Assembly: GCA_029204225.1 (NCBI GenBank)
Contig: CM055108.1
Coordinates: forward strand, 24,509,670 to 24,573,669
Length of the DNA stretch: 64,000 nt
Direction of reading: 5' to 3'
Source of the DNA: Diphasiastrum complanatum
Lineage: Eukaryota; Streptophyta; Lycopodiopsida; Lycopodiales; Lycopodiaceae
A program made the position numbers and the translations under genes. The number at the start of each line of letters is the position of its first letter. The stretch's first letter is position 1. Of this stretch, positions 10,640-20,471 are shown one piece after another. The notes below the pieces were generated by a model that saw only the letters and a program-made list of their open reading frames with translations, searched no databases and had not been told where the DNA came from.

Positions 10640-11620
10640 TTTATCATTGGCTGAGATGTATTGCTTTTCATGGAGACTCATGAGAGCCCAGAGTGAGGAC
10701 TTCCCAGACCTGAGACTAGATCAGCCAGTAGTCGTGGATCTGGAGGGATTGCATGCTTATACAGGGAGTCTCTTCACTTGAGCATCAAGTTCATCCGAAA
10801 TCACGAGCATGCACACTACATGTGGATCCATATTGTGGACCAGGATATTGGTTTGGATTGAGACCTCTTTGTCGCGGCATGTTACTTTCCTCCGGAGTCT
10901 CCATCTTTTATTGAGGGCATTGGCTCACCTTACCATGATCTCTCATTAAATATCATCAAATTTTCAAAGCGGGGGCATATTTTCCTCACTAGGGATTTTA
11001 ATGCCCCGACATCCTCACAACATGCAGAGTTTTACAACACCACCAACCAGCTCCATGTTCGTGCCCTTGACAGTGAAAGATGGGCATTACCAGGAGTTCC
11101 GAGGATAGTTTGGGACCTATTACCCCATATGGTGAGTATTTATTACAGTTTGGAGAGGCCCATGAGTTAGCCATCTATAATGGCCTAACTTGTTGGTTAA
11201 ACTCCGACAAATATACTTGTCATCCTCATAGTGGTGGACATAGTGCTGTTGACAATCTTATGGGGTCACCATCCTCCATACCTCTCATCTTCACCACCCA
11301 CGCTTACTCGTGCACCCAGATATGCATTTAGTCCTCTATACATGCCACTCTACCAGGAGTCTTTGTCTTCGTTGCTCCACTCTTTTCCCCATGGCAGTAC
11401 AATTGACGCACAAGCTGCTTTCCTCACCACCTCTCTTCACATTGCCGCTTCTCTAGCCTTTCCTTCTAAGCCTCATAAAGGCAAATCCATACATTCTTTA
11501 TCGCCCCGTCCTCTACACCCCCCGTGGTATGATGTCGAATGTCGTTCTCTTCATCATCTTGTCACCCATGCACGTACTAATTCTCCTCACCTCCTTTGCA
11601 CATAAGGCAAGAGATATTGA
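10640..11620 (+). pseudogene. LINE ORF2 endonuclease-like region
   Basis: The region lies between ORF1 and the reverse transcriptase. It reads in broken frames as APTSSQHAEFY-like text near 11000 (from FLTRDFNAPTSSQHAEF, resembling the GDFN block of AP endonucleases) and NGLTCWLNSDKYTCHPHSGG (11190-11255), which resembles the usual NG...P....T...G...S.ID block. It is highly disrupted by stops. A catalytic Glu and His cannot be confirmed. Confidence 0.5.
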
Positions 11621-11689
11621 AGACCTTGAATTTCAACTCCTTATACATGTTGTCGACCTACTTGCTCCCACACTAGCCACTCCTCAATT

Positions 11690-12750
11690 TCGCAGTTGTC
11701 TCTGGCTTCCCATTATCTTGGTGCACCAACATTATCCAGGTGACCCCATGGTTCCTGGTAACTATGATCTATCGCACTATCATGATTGGGCATGTTCTCG
11801 TGAAGCTATATGATACTATACTTCAGTCTGCTGTGAGTTCGGAAGCGGAAGCCAGGAGATTACACGCTTTGGGTCAGGCAGGGTTTCGAGCCCATTATTC
11901 TACTACTGATCATATCTTCACGCTCCGGGTCTTGATTGAGGAAGCCAAGCACAGGAAAGAGAAGGTTTACTGTTGTTTCGAGGACTTCAAGAAAGCCTTT
12001 GACTATGTTCCTCTTTCCTTATTAATTCAGAGTCTTCGTGATCTTGGCTTCTCCACTGACATCATTCTGGCGGTGATGGCTGTTTATGAGCGAGACTTGG
12101 GTTGTTTTCGACATGGTAGTGGCATTTCTGAGCACATTTGGTGCACCATTGGGGAGAAGCAGGGTTGTTCTCTTTCACCGGTTCTTTTTGGATTATACAT
12201 TGATGAGCTAGAGAGAGTCATCTCACAGTGCGGCGGTTCTGGTTGCAAACTTGGCGACATTCTGATCGCCATTCTTCTGTATGATGATGATGTAGTATTA
12301 GTCTCCCCGACCAGAGAGGGGTTAAAGCGGCAGCTGGATTGCCTACATGATTTTTGTACCAAATGGGCCCTGGAGATGAACATTGGGAACACCAAGATTA
12401 TGGTCTTCAACCCTTCTCGAGCCTTCATGCAACGACATGAACTCACTCTCGATGGACAGATCCTAGGGGTAGTTTCTTCATACACATATTATGGGATACT
12501 TTTTTCTGGCCCTACATTCAGTATGCGACAGGTAGCTACCACTCAATTTGAGAAGGGGCATGCCTCTTTTGTTCAGCTAGAGCAGTTTTGCTTTCGGAAG
12601 TCCATTCGGGATGCTTGGAGTAAGTGTCAACTCTTTGATGCCATTGTCACCCCCACAGCTTTATATGCAACAGAGACATGGTGTACCGGTCTTTCTTCCT
12701 CACACTGGGCCAATATCTTGAGATACATACCACCATGTTACCTCGTATGA
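11690..12750 (+). pseudogene. LINE ORF2 reverse transcriptase
   Basis: A 336-residue open frame plus a short upstream part. Motifs in order: YRTIMIGHVLVKLYD, GQAGFRAHYSTTDHIFTLR, CCFEDFKKAFDYVPL (first catalytic Asp region), EKQGCSLSPVLFGLYIDELE, then LLYDDDVVLVSP, which corresponds to the catalytic A/YxDD box but reads Y-D-D-D. Then WALEMNIGNTKIMVF and the YTYYGILFSG block follow. The order is that of non-LTR reverse transcriptases. I cannot settle the clade by eye (RTE- or Jockey-like rather than typical plant L1). The frame is unusually long for its damaged surroundings, so the copy may be fairly young. Confidence 0.85.
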
Positions 12751-13475
12751 TTCGGGCGGAGCCTTCTATTCCGCACGAGATCCTTCTAGCCAAGTTTGTT
12801 GTTCCACCTATCCAGATACATCTTTCCAGCTTATTACATATATTCAGAGAGTCCAAGCACTTCCAGATGCAGATAGGAGATATACGCAGGTAGCACTTGC
12901 TTCCTCACATTGTCCTCATGATCAGGGCTATAGATTGTCATGGTTTTCTCAAGCATCTCACCTCCTCCTTGAGTCCTTTGGTATCTCCATTACAAAGCTT
13001 CCCTCGGGTACTCATCGGTACATTAGATGCTTTTCTATTGAGCATATCTTGATCGTAGTTGGAGCCGATAGTTAGGGATTAAGCCTAACTTCTACCGAAC
13101 TCACTTCATTGAGCTAGACATAGCAGGACCCAACCTCTGATTACTTCCTTCTTCTCTAGGAGGAGATCACGACGCGACCCAAAGCTTGATGATGATGATG
13201 AGGAGGAGGAGGAGGAGGACGACGACGACAAGCCTGCTCACAGAGATCAGAGACAGTGCATCATTCATAGCCATGTTGTTGCCCGAGCCGTCAGACCCCT
13301 TACGAGGAGATGCACTTCTCAATTTCCTAGACGACGTCAGCAGTTTCCAGAGCTCCCCCATGCTGCAACTCGCATCACATCTTTTTATAGCATCAGCACC
13401 AGCAGGACATGATGATAGTGATATCCTTTGCTATGCTCCTACATATCTTACAGCATTTATTTTCAATTCATAGTA
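12751..13475 (+). pseudogene. LINE ORF2 C-terminal region
   Basis: Continues the RT with RYTQVALASSHCP, GYRLSWFSQASHLLLESFG and TKLPSGTHRYIRCF-like text, which aligns with the minus-strand copy at 5737-5430. The block at 13186-13470 (MMMMRRRRRRTTTTSLLTEI, then LRGDALLNFLDD) aligns with MMPRMRTRLPTEIRG and LLRGDVLRTF near 4725-4600. The conserved tail confirms that both fragments are the same family. Stops interrupt it. Confidence 0.6.
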
Positions 13476-13481
13476 GATGTT

Positions 13482-13613
13482 TCTTTCTTATTGTTCGAAG
13501 TTGTTTCATACGCTCCTATTGTTATCACATACTTGACATGTACTTTTACTAGTCTTTCTTATTGTTCAAAGATGTTTCATACGCTCCCATTGTTATCACA
13601 TACTTGACATGTT
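13482..13613 (+). repeat. 71-bp tandem duplication in the LINE 3' end
   Basis: TCTTTCTTATTGTTC at 13482 recurs at 13553, each followed by TTTCATACGCTCC and ATTGTTATCACATACTTGAC. Two units of 71 bases with few differences, directly before the TTC array. Confidence 0.85.
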
Positions 13614-13636
13614 CTTCTTCTTCTTCTTCTTCTTCT

Positions 13637-13686
<50 letters not shown>
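13613..13686. repeat. (TTC)n(TC)n microsatellite between LINE copies 1 and 2
   Basis: About nine TTC units then about 23 TC units. It links the 3' end of LINE copy 1 to the 5' end of LINE copy 2. Confidence 0.95.
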
Positions 13687-13689
<3 letters not shown>

Positions 13690-15064
13690 CCGCTGTTTGA
13701 GCGCGATGGCTCCTGCTGCTGATCTCTGCTCCTCCATCGCTGCTGCCTTCTAGCCACCTGCTGCCAGCGCGCTCCACCTTTTTTGATGGCTCCACGCAAG
13801 GGGGGGGAGGTAACCCCCCCCCACGCTCCATCGCGCCCTGCTGGCCCAGAAACCGCCATTGCATCTGATCCGTGCCCTGCATCTGATCTGCGCCCTGCAC
13901 CGCGTCCTTCTGGCCGGGAATCCATCTCCATCGCTGTTGTTGTACCTGCCCCTATACCTGCTGGCCCGGAATCCATCTCCATCACTGTTGTACCTGCTCC
14001 TGTTGTACCTGCTTCAGGTGGAATCATTGCATCTGCATCTGAAATCGCATCTTCTATTCTGGTTGCGATCCCTATTTCTCTGTCAAATCCTCTTCTCACT
14101 AATAGTGAATGCATTCTAGCCGACCCTGTGACCCCGAATACCCCAAAACAGGAGTCACATGTGCCTCCAGCCTTTATGATCTCCGTCATTTGTGCAGATC
14201 AGTTACGTTCATATGAATATCTCAACAACCATCGAAAAACACTTCTTTCTCTTGAAGCTACGATCCAAGTTGTGCAATCTCACCTTCAGAAACTAGATTC
14301 GTCTATCGCAGATCTCAAGAAAGAAGTTACAGCCATCAAAATCGAAGCTTCCTCTCATTCGACTACTTCAGCTAAGATCCAACAACGTGAAAGTCGAGTG
14401 GAACAGCATCATACCGTTGTCCGATCCTGGGCAGATGTGCTTAAAGGCCCTAATACTGCTGTTCTACCACCTCCATCTTCATTTCATCTCGGCTACGTTC
14501 ACCGAGAGCCGTTTGGGAGAGCAGAAGGCTCCTAATAGCCGGGTCCGAGGTATTACGAACTCCCATAATGCTGTTGGTGAAGCTAAAAAGTTTCTTGAAG
14601 AGAGTTCAACACCACCACAAGGATACTGCATGGTGACCTAAGAAAGACCCAGACACTCTTGTCATACGCTTTGCATCTGCAACTGGCCGTCATGAAGTGC
14701 TCGGGAAGAGATCTACACTACGGGGCACTACGATATACTTGGATGAAGACCTTACTTTAGAACAAAAAAAGGCAAAACAGGAGGCTATAACGGCTGATCT
14801 ATAGGAATGGTATCATTCGCTTTATAGATATTAAACCTGTTCCTACTAATGAGGTATCTGAGATTATTCAAAGTTAGTGTGAGAGTTAGAGCACTGAATC
14901 TGTAAATGGTCTTCGTACCATATAATCCTGGACACTATCATCTTCTTAGTTAGATTGTTTTTCAGTTATGTTGTTTGACGGCACTGCTCCGTCTTGGTTC
15001 CACTTTACCTGACGTACTTGCTCGTCTTATACGCCTTTTGGCATGGAAAAGACGATAATAAAGC
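13687..15064 (+). mobile_element. ORF1-only LINE derivative, copy 2
   Basis: Starts right after the TC array with GAGCCGCTGTTTGAGCG and a CT-rich 5'UTR. It holds ORF1 (13783 to about 14877) and goes straight into a 190-base 3'UTR ending GGCATGGAAAAGACGATAAT then AAAGC. No endonuclease or RT lies between. The last ORF1 codons and the whole 3'UTR are matched by the minus-strand copy at 40795-41190, with the same joint, so the missing ORF2 is a family trait and not a local deletion. Confidence 0.75.
13783..14877 (+). pseudogene. LINE ORF1 (coiled coil, L1-like C-terminus)
   Basis: Starts MAPRKGGEVTPPHAPSRPAG; a related start, MAPRRWGGGK, appears at 15533. The first 120 residues are Pro/Ala/Ser-rich. 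Residues about 140-205 contain heptad-like LEATIQVVQSHLQKLDSSIA and ADLKKEVTAIKIEA, a probable coiled coil, followed by VVRSWADVLKGPNTAVLP. The frame breaks at about 14520. Fragments continue with RVRGITNSHNA, KKFLEESSTPP, a segment like TIYLDEDLTLEQKKAKQEAI and TNEVSEIIQS before a stop at about 14877. L1-type ORF1 proteins are RNA-binding trimers that coat the element RNA; that role is inferred from layout. Confidence 0.65.
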
Positions 15065-15095
15065 TTCTTCTTCTTCTTCTTCTTCTTCTTCTTCT

Positions 15096-15180
<85 letters not shown>
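15065..15180. repeat. (TTC)n(TC)n(AC)n compound microsatellite
   Basis: About 12 TTC units, about 30 TC units and about 9 AC units. It follows the AATAAAGC end of LINE copy 2 and precedes the 5' end of copy 3. Confidence 0.95.
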
Positions 15181-15181
<1 letters not shown>

Positions 15182-16228
15182 ATGGCCTGGCGATGGACTA
15201 TGGAGATGGTTGTCTGCGAAGGCTGCTTGCTAGCGCCCATGCTCCTACTACGCCCATACTACATCGTTGGAGACCATCGCATTTTTCTGATGCGCCCATG
15301 CTCCTACTGCGCCCAGACTCCATCGTTTCAGGCCATCACATTTTTTCAGTGCTTCTGCTATTCAAGTCATTCCAGGTTTGGTTTTTTTTTCCAACAAGTC
15401 AAAGCCCCTGCTACTCCCAAACTCCGTTATTTCAAGTCTTATCCTACTTCATCTTAATTACCTTTCAGTCAGAAAAACGTGGTCAAATCATTGTCTTTGA
15501 GTTCTTTCAACAGACACAGGTGAAGAGCTGAAATGGCTCCACGCAGATGGGGGGGAGGTAAATCCTCTTGTTCTCCTCCTACTAGTTCTATTGCTGTTGT
15601 TTCTGATACTATGGTTGTTGTTGTTGTGGCCACCCCCACCGTTGATGCAAATATAGTTGTTCCCACTGACGTGTCCAACATCGATGCTGGTGATACAGCT
15701 ACCCCTATTTCGTGTTGAAGAGTAATGCCTATTTTACCCCTTTTGGCTAAGCATTAGTTAAGTTGTACATAACTCATGGGGCATGTTTTAATTAAATGCA
15801 TGAGACCCCCCTTTTGTTAAGTTATGTAACATCGAAAATCGCTGACAGCACACTGTTACCAGACCACTCATTATGGCTACAAAGAGACCTCATAGGCCCA
15901 TTTCATCAGTTCATGCATCGTCTTCGTCATCATCTTCTATCCTCGCTTTCTTCAGCAATGGTCCGGTGGTGACATGACATGACTTCCCATATAGTTCGGA
16001 TGGTTACTGTATAGCTTCAGTTATTTATTGTACCATGTACCTTATCTCAGACTTTCATGTCTTGATAACAGAGGAGAGTTTGTTTATTTGTTTAGTCTTG
16101 ATAGGTTATTATTTAGTAGTTGCATTTGATGTTTATGGAGACATTTATTTGCTCCTTTCAGTATCTATCACACTTGAGATGTACTTACTTGGTCTTATAT
16201 GCCTTTCGGCATTCAAAAGACGTTAATA

Positions 16229-16229
<1 letters not shown>
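15181..16229 (+). mobile_element. LINE-derived copy 3
   Basis: Begins just after the AC tract with a 5'UTR containing imperfect repeats of GCCCATGCTCCTACT. ORF1 starts at 15533 (MAPRRWGGGKSS) and stops at about 15716, where other sequence enters. The 3' end near 16190-16229 reads TTGGTCTTATATGCCTTTC then GACGTTAATAAAGC, followed directly by (TC)n(AC)n. The middle (15840-16150) carries no ORF2 that I can recognise. Confidence 0.6.
15713..15830. repeat. Short LTR-like insert TGTTGAAG...GTAACA
   Basis: The block starts TGTTGAAGAGTAATGCC and ends TTATGTAACA. It interrupts LINE ORF1. It is similar to the start of the LTR-like segment at 46974 (TATTGAAGGGTGATGCCC, then GGCTAAGCACTAA and CATGGGGCATGTT). 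No clean 5-bp duplication is visible. Confidence 0.45.
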
Positions 16230-16291
<62 letters not shown>

Positions 16292-16310
16292 CACACACAC
16301 ACACGCTCAC
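16230..16310. repeat. (TC)n(AC)n compound microsatellite
   Basis: About 29 TC units, then ATACACACACACACAC. It follows the 3' end of LINE copy 3. The same TC-then-AC order stands at its 5' side (15105-15180). Confidence 0.95.
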
Positions 16311-16825
16311 AATCCGACTCCCCCCATCCACCACACTCACACTCCCTTCTTCCCGCCAACCTTTTGCCCCCATCCACATGCACACATGCACACCCATACA
16401 ACATATTTGTAAATATAGGTGGGATGTAGGAATATGCATGCAAAACATGAATGTACTTATAGACATGCTCGTGTACATTTGTACTTCTAAACATGCAAAA
16501 CATGAATGTACTTATAGACATGCTCGTGTACATTTGTAACCTATAATCTATATAAAGTAAACGACATCTGCAAAAAGAAACTGTGACAAATTATAGCACA
16601 CAATACGCATGCAAGCCATGGAAAAGGACAGAGCTTGCATAAAACAGAATGTGCACATTAAATTATGAGAGATGAAGTGGGAGAGGTGCAATGACATCCT
16701 CCTAGTGTTCCTACCATTATAGTCACTTGGTCCTTTTCCATAGAAAGGATTGAATCTTTATTGATTATGTCACATGGCAGTTTAGGCATGAAATTTCCGA
16801 ACTTTCTGCATGGAATCATTTTGCA
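16311..16825. other. Intron sequence with a short tandem repeat
   Basis: No gene. At about 16436-16540 a unit of about 56 bases with CATGCAAAACATGAATGTAC and TATAGACATGCTCGTGTAC is present twice. Otherwise nothing recognised. Confidence 0.5.
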
Positions 16826-16841
16826 TGGAAGAGCATAAATG

Positions 16842-16927
16842 CTTCTTGGTTTCCAAGGGGAGGCTCGAACCTGGGACCAAAGAAACCTTGGATGCCAAGC
16901 CAACCAACTGAGCCAACCCCATTGGGT
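16842..16927 (-). mobile_element. tRNA-derived short SINE, copy 1
   Basis: On the minus strand it reads GGGGTTGGCTCAGTTGGTTG, with an A-box-like TGGCTCAGTTGG, and then CAGGTTCGAGCCTCCCC with the B-box GGTTCGAGCC. These are the internal RNA polymerase III promoter boxes of a tRNA gene. The body is 86 bases and is bordered by a 16-base direct repeat TGGAAGAGCATAAATG at 16826-16841 and 16928-16943. A target duplication of this length is typical of retroposed SINEs. Confidence 0.85.
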
Positions 16928-16943
16928 TGGAAGAGCATAAATG

Positions 16944-17808
16944 GAACAAGAAGAAGAGAAATGCTCGTCTCCTTGATTCATTCTCGCCCTCTGATCGCAG
17001 CCAAGTTGCTTGCTGGCTATTTTTCCATGGAATACCCTTAAGTTTCTGAGCTATCAGTTGGCTGATATTATGTGTGTAGGAATGGGCTGCGCATTGCTCC
17101 CTGATAATTGCTGCTGCTGCTATGCAATTTCTGCCTTAGGAAGATTGCTGTCCATTGTTTATGGGTGCTGAATTAGTAAAAAGATGATGTCAGAGCTTGG
17201 ACTTGTGTCATTTTACTCGCCTCTCTTTTATTACACATATATAGCTCTTTCATTCATTTGTTGGCCATGGGGCCATTTTATTCACGTACAGGCCTAAAAG
17301 CCTTTTTTATGCATTCATATTTGGAACTGGTCAAGGGCCCCCAACTTCTATTTCATAATTATTTGGAGTGTTAGGAGGGTGCACTATTTTTCCCTCCAAA
17401 AGTTCTGACTCCCTTGCTATTTGAATTTTACTTGTAGGGTTCCTTAAGTACAAGTAGCCTTACGTACACTCAATTTTCAGCTTATGATGTGTAATTTTCT
17501 TGGAAATTGCTAGATTGTCTCATGTCTTCTTAATTCATGCTTCATTGATACTAAAATCTGTGATTAAGTTCATAATTTCAATTATCAAGTAATAGCAAGT
17601 GACAACTTGGGGCCCGAGACCTGCAAGAGGTGCCCATAATATGCTTGTGCCTCTTCCTTCTCCTTGAAAGGATACCATCCCAAGCGTTCGAAGTTCTAAC
17701 ATTCAAGACTACCGAGACATGCATATACCAAAGAAGAAGCCACCCATTATGTGGCCACCTATGTAGATTAAATCATAACCAGTATTGTGTACCCCATTGC
17801 ATGATGTG
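16944..17808. other. Intron sequence, nothing recognised
   Basis: No coding or retroelement motif seen. A short stretch near 17290 (AGGCCTAAAAGCC...TATGCATTCATATTTGG) resembles one near 48465-48500, so a low-copy repeat may be present. Confidence 0.35.
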
Positions 17809-17817
17809 ATAGGAGTG

Positions 17818-17903
17818 CATCTTGGTTTCCAAGGGGGACTTGAACTTGGGACCAAAGGAACTTTGGATGCCAAGCTACCCAACTGAGCCAACCCCGTAGA
17901 ATC
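17818..17903 (-). mobile_element. tRNA-derived short SINE, copy 2
   Basis: Same family as the element at 16842, about 86 bases, minus strand. The A-box region is GGTTGGCTCAGTTGGGTAGC and the B-box is mutated (CAAGTTCAAGTCCCC). A direct repeat ATAGGAGTG is present at 17809-17817 and 17904-17912, and weaker similarity extends it outward. More diverged than copy 1, so probably older. Confidence 0.75.
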
Positions 17904-17912
17904 ATAGGAGTG

Positions 17913-19929
17913 ATCCAACATGGCAAACAAAAGCATCACTCAATAACAGCAATATACCACAAAAAATGCCGCTGCATATGTGTAGGTACCAGCATCTGTA
18001 ATGCTCAATGAAAACATGCAGCACATGCTCGACTACCTTCTACAAGAGATGGCATGCCACTTGAATGTGGCAGTAGATTCCAAGCTATCTGATAGACCAT
18101 AAGTCCAGATAGTATCGACAATAACTGTTTTGAGACACACAAGTAGATACCGAGCATGGACAATGAACTCCAAAGAATAGTAGCAATAGATAGTTTGAAG
18201 AGATAGAGGACCTAAACATGCATATGGACTGGACCCATGATTAATAATCAACAGTAAACAGCCTCATGTATAGGAACGGAACACAGGGAACCCATTTAGA
18301 ACCTAAATGCTGGCGAATCATAAAAGTAGACCCTTTGAAAGAACTTTAGAAGGATCAACAGTAAATGAGACTGTGCATGAAAGGAAGCTTTGATTGGAAT
18401 TGTCATGTAAAAACTTTTGTAGCTGTTTTAGGATAACCATCATAGTAGCTGGTACAGATGACTCAAGCATGGGAAGGGAAACAACAGATGTTGGAAACAA
18501 AGGAAACAATGAAAGAAGTCTATAAATGATATTTGATGTTATCAAGCTTTGTATAACATTACTGTGGCATCAATGAGAATTAAGAACCATTAAGCTACGA
18601 TGAAGGCAAACAGAAAGTAACGTGTAAGATGACCTATGTATGCATTATTCATTAGGTCTAGACCCAAGTAGTGAGTAGTATAAGACTATTCCTAGACCTA
18701 GCAGAGGTATTGGAGTTTTAACCTGCCAGCTATCTTCGCAGTTCATAATTGCTTATCTTTGACCTACGTTCAAGGTTAGCATAGTTCGAAAATAATCCAC
18801 AACTTAAACAAAACTTTAAAGGTCAGTAGAAAAATAAGCTACATTTTTAGAGTGCCCTCTTGGGAAACGTCTTTCAGAGGGTCTTTTAAGGGAAAAAATA
18901 TCTCGGAGTGAAGAAAAATAGGGTTCAAAATCACAAACTAGGGCAAAGTAATTCTAGTGCTATACTTAAATGAACATCTAATGACTATAGATAAGTGGAA
19001 CCCACTTCTTGCCCAAAAGGCTTTCTTGTAATCAGTCATGAGCATATTACCAAAAGACAACAAATATAGAGACACAATACTATAATTGTAAGGGTATAGG
19101 ATAGTATATAACAATACGGGCAAATTTAGGCCGAATGTAGTTTGAGGCTATATTGAAGCTTGGAAGCCCGTTCCGACCAAAATGGGAACGTTCCAACCGT
19201 TCCGTCTGTTCCGGAACGTACTGGGTCAGACGATTTAGTGTAGGTTAAAAAAGAAGAAGATTAAAGACCCTGCTGCATTGTAAACATATAAGACCAGTCG
19301 TTTGTGGGGATGTAAGCAACTCTTCTAGATGGGGTGGTTGTGGAAGAAGGCGTTGCAGCTGGAGCTCTTGTATCTCAAACGCGTGTCCTATCTGGACAAG
19401 TATTTACAGTCCTGGAACTTGATACTTGTTAACAAATTGAAGTGACAGATTGATCTCTATTTGCATGATTTACAATAGGATCTTGCATTTGCAATTTACC
19501 ATTCTTTATAAGATAGACATCTAGAATCATGTGTTCTTCAGCTACACTATTCCACCTTACATTCTTCTTTACAGCTATTTTGTGCTATTTCTTTCTATCT
19601 TTAGTGGCGCATTTGGCCCACCAACAATGCTATTAGTCCGGTCTTGAGCAAGCTAAAGGATGAAATATAATGTTTCCTTGCTTTTCCATGAGGAAATACG
19701 AACTTCATTTAATTGACTTTTCATTTTAGTTCTAGCCTTCATCGTGATTGAGTCTACCCTTCACATTCGGAGAAGTGATAGATGGCACTGATGAAGTGAC
19801 CATGTGGGGATGTCATAGCATTTGGTCCATGCTACTATACATGTTCAAGCTGATGTTCTAAGACTTTGTTGGTGGGCTCCATAGAATTGAAGTTTGCATG
19901 CCTCCTTTTTTATATTCGATATTATCCTA
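17913..19929. other. Intron sequence with a palindrome-bearing repeat near 19155-19220
   Basis: Mostly AT-rich sequence without genes. At 19155-19220 there is a cluster of CCGTTCC/GGAACG motifs, with the perfect palindrome GTTCCGGAAC at 19208-19217. This resembles the repeats at 40400 and 50090. Confidence 0.4.
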
Positions 19930-20095
19930 GACATAACATCAATATGTGGTGAAGCTATGCTAAACTGATCTCTACTCCTACACGTAATCTCTAGAGAATC
20001 AACCAACCAAAAGACATAACATCAATATGTGGTGAAGCTAGGCTAAACTGATCTCTACTCCTGCATGTAATCTCTAGAGAATCAACCAACCAAGG
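19930..20095. repeat. 83-bp tandem duplication
   Basis: GACATAACATCAATATGTGG at 19930 recurs at 20013. Both units continue through CTGATCTCTACTCCT and TAGAGAATCAACCAACCA with about three differences. Confidence 0.9.
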
Positions 20096-20341
20096 GCACA
20101 TAAGACAAGTAGAAAGTACATCAAAAAAGAAGGAGCATTGTCCACGTAGGACTTATTCCTAAAAGCTAAACCAGCACTAGAAAACAGAGAGAAACAAAGC
20201 TTAACCTCCAGCTCTGTCGAGAGTACAATATCACTAGCTTAACTACCAGCTACATAGAGGGAAAGAGAGAACTGAAATAAGTTAACTAACTGGCTAGGTG
20301 GATATAAAAAACTGCGTGATATGGTGAGAAGCAGGTGTTGG

Positions 20342-20343
<2 letters not shown>

Positions 20344-20373
<30 letters not shown>
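20344..20373. repeat. (GA)n array just inside the intron after exon F
   Basis: About 14 GA units. On the gene strand this is a (CT)n tract starting only about 10 bases after the 5' splice site of exon F. Confidence 0.9.
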
Positions 20374-20375
<2 letters not shown>

Positions 20376-20382
20376 TCCATAC

Positions 20383-20471
20383 TTGTGTAGATAAGCAACA
20401 CCCAAATTGGCAAGGGCCTCCAAGTATTCAGGTACAATACCCAGCAACGATTTGAAAACGGAAATGGCAGT
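20383..20471 (-). CDS. TPR gene exon F
   Basis: The acceptor is TTTTGACAG (ending at 20472) and the donor is GTATGG (from 20382). The 89-base exon begins in phase 0 with TAISVFKSLLGIVPEY, continues LEALANLGVAYLH and ends with two bases of a split codon. It joins exon E (RTGRIK) and exon G (NGDLQH) in phase, restoring the TPR block that homologues give as AISVLSSLLA...LANLGIAYL. Its nearest neighbours are 22.2 kb and 17.3 kb away, so it is an isolated mini-exon in transposon-rich DNA. The apparent extension into Ser-Leu repeats is the CT tract in the intron. Confidence 0.85.

Larger units (their letters stand above)
10075..13612 (+). mobile_element. LINE copy 1, nearly full but broken
   Basis: Contains, in order, the C-terminal part of ORF1 (10265-10520), an endonuclease-like region (about 10640-11330), reverse transcriptase (11700-12750), the C-terminal domain (12750-13470) and a 3' segment. 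It runs directly into a (TTC)n(TC)n array at 13612. The 5' end is lost at the junction with gypsy A. Frame breaks throughout make it inactive. Confidence 0.75.
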
